Made by a program: the position numbers and the translations under genes. Positions 62,030 through 64,000 of a stretch of 64,000 nucleotides of DNA are shown in pieces. Location: the NCBI GenBank assembly GCA_905221605.1, contig CAJNDS010000380.1, forward strand, positions 192,001 through 256,000, given 5' to 3'. The DNA is from Symbiodinium natans. Taxonomy: Eukaryota > Sar > Dinophyceae > Suessiales > Symbiodiniaceae. Under the pieces are notes generated by a model that saw only the letters and a list, made by a program, of their open reading frames with translations, was not told the DNA's origin and did no database searches. Position 1 is the first letter of the stretch. The number at the start of each line of letters is the position of its first letter.

Positions 62030-64000
62030 ATGGTGTGTCATATGCGTGCTATTGACTTCTCTTGAAATTTGAAAGCTCTTGAAGTTTGGGAATGCTGTGG
62101 ATGCTGCATCCGGCCTCCAGCCGCGGCCTTCACCAGCCGCTCAAAGCAAATCTCGGGATCCTCGAAAAGACCAACTCAGGGGCTTGGGGAACTTTTTTAA
62201 AGGAATTTTCCGCGCAGTTCCTCCAGACGATGGCGCTACAGTAACTCAACATTCGAGGGACAGCCAGACAGCTTCAAGTATCTTGATTCAAGGTGGCATC
62301 ATGTGGCATCTGGATTTTGTCTCGCTTTCAATCGTCAGAGAGCTGAATTTACGCGCGCGGGGAGAAAGACAGACGGACGGGGCGGCGATAGTGAAGACGC
62401 ATTGTCCCCCCCGCACCCCACCTCCCTACGGGTCGCAGGCCGCCACTGATCAGCGTCCTCTATTAAGTACTTACCCCCCACTCCATACCTCAAAGGAATC
62501 ATATCTCACGGGCTCCACTAATTTCCTGTCACATGCTCATCGTCCTCTATGATCCTCTATGCAAGTCCTCCCCCCCCCCCCCCCCCCCCCGCCTTCAAAG
62601 GCCTTATTCAACCTATCTCCGAGTGGTTTCCGTTTCCACTCCGTCACCATACCCCGATCCTCTATTCTGATTTCTGGTCTGAGCGGGGAATTGCAGGTGG
62701 AATCCGTCCTCTGGACAGCCTCCCAACACCCCGGCGATCTGCAAGGTGAACCTGGGCTCAACAAAGCTATCAGACTTGCATCGCCTTCGTAGGTATGCGC
62801 GTTCAGGTGGACAAGTTGCAAACCTGACAGCTCGCAGAAAGGGCATTGCCATGAACCAGCTGAGAACTTCACTGGCTGCGTCTCAGAAGCACCTCGCAGT
62901 CCTTGTTCACAGATCCGAAACCCAGGCTCCCTGAACTACACGGTAGATATCGCACATGTCCAGCAACAGAATGGAAGCTCTGGGCAGCCACTCGGTCCGC
63001 GCAGACTTACTGTAGCTTCGCATCATTACATCACTGGTAATGAACAATGTGGTGCAGCAATGTCGGCAGGAATCCTCCGCATCTGCTGGTGGTGAGCAAA
63101 GGATGAACAGGGCCGCACCATGGCCAGTCTTAGAGAGCTCAGTTGGAATCGTCATGGCACATCCGACACGCACTGCACAGAACTGATTGCGGAACAACTT
63201 AAGCCCTCCACCAAAGCATCAGCCGTAATGGCTCTCCGAAGCTGACGGCCCTTAGCAGAGGGATGGTCCGAGGGGCTCGGATGTACGGGGAATTTTCTCA
63301 AGTGCTGATCAATTCGATCTCAAACCCATCTGCAGGCACTGTGCTACCCCAAACACAGCCTCCGTCTGTGACTTTGACATGTACTTCCGACATGAATCAG
63401 ACTGTATGCAGCATTTAACCTTGCTCCGCACCTAACGCCGTAGAAAACAGGAAGGACACTTGCCCTTGCAAAGCGATTGCTGAGCCTGTAAGAGAGCACT
63501 CCAAGGGATGTCACAAGGGGCATGCGAATGGGACCGAGGCGAGAGCGCCATTTCAAACACATCGAGATGCAAATGCCTTCGTAGAACGGTCCCACGATTC
63601 AAAGACGCCCAAGAGCTCCGAGAGAGCTTGCAGAGAGGCCACGGGGGGCCCGCATTTGTGAAACCAGACTCTCAGCCACTCAGCCGCTCGCACCAGACCC
63701 AGTCACTCAGACACTCAGGCCCTCAGCAATCCCATGGCTGAGCGAGAGCGCGCTTTGGACCCAAAACGGGCGCCTAGCCGAGAGTCGCGCGACCAAGCCG
63801 CGCGTGCCGCGGTGAACCGTCAATCACGAAACATCACGAAACTATAGACAATGTTCGGAATACTGCACACTTGTGCATACGTGCACCAGGTATTTCTGTC
63901 TCGGTGGAGGCAGCTGCAGCTACTGTAAAGCCAACTGCAGACCCGCTGCCATTGGAGCAATTTTCGTGCTGCCGGAGCCTTTCGCAGTGGTGTTCGGCTC
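62030..64000. other. No gene recognised
   Basis: Minus-strand stretch at about 63020-63190 (MTIPTELSKTGHGAALFIL) may be coding but has no diagnostic motif. The window ends in GC-rich sequence without recognised features. Confidence 0.3.
62570..62590. repeat. C homopolymer
   Basis: 21 consecutive C, the same length as the run at 58574. Confidence 0.95.

Overview
The window looks like nuclear DNA of a dinoflagellate, most likely a Symbiodiniaceae/Suessiales type. The grounds are indirect. Genes are broken into many short exons. Introns often start with GC instead of GT and end in AG, usually followed by G. Every gene I could recognise lies on the minus strand (unidirectional gene arrangement). 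TTTAGGG-type telomere-like motifs, microsatellites and a decayed LINE are scattered between genes. No marker gene fixes the species, so this is inference from architecture. Exon boundaries given here were worked out by eye from reading frame, family motifs and intron phase; none is confirmed by transcript data.

Layout, in window coordinates (transcription runs right to left). 1-11 kb: a kinesin motor gene spread over at least five small exons (10777 down to 2471), with an intact intronless double methyltransferase gene (3740-5269) lying on the same strand inside its largest intron. 11-18 kb: no recognised gene, a few orphan candidate exons. 18.8-20.0 kb: an intronless 3-hydroxyisobutyryl-CoA hydrolase of valine breakdown. 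21-26 kb: orphan coding exons of unknown identity. 28-35.7 kb: a class III nucleotide cyclase of the soluble adenylyl cyclase (ADCY10) type with two cyclase domains, over at least nine exons. 36-41 kb: scattered candidate exons and a long CTA/CTG trinucleotide tract. 41.5-45.1 kb: a 5'-truncated, frameshifted LINE (RNase H and zinc knuckle) with a CACT-repeat tail, bordered by telomere-like repeats and by clusters of a CCTACGCGG motif. 49.2-51.5 kb: a membrane-anchored, degenerate tubulin-tyrosine-ligase-like protein in four exons. 53.8-56.3 kb: a multi-exon gene for an unrecognised secreted protein; one of its introns holds a roughly 780 bp GT-rich array, including about 55 copies of an 8-mer that forms a continuous G-quadruplex motif. 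57-64 kb: candidate exons, simple repeats and no recognised gene.

The genes do not form one pathway. Cyclase (cAMP signalling), kinesin (microtubule transport) and the TTL-like protein could all relate to flagellar or cytoskeletal biology, but that link is inference. Most of the window is intron or intergenic sequence without discernible function.
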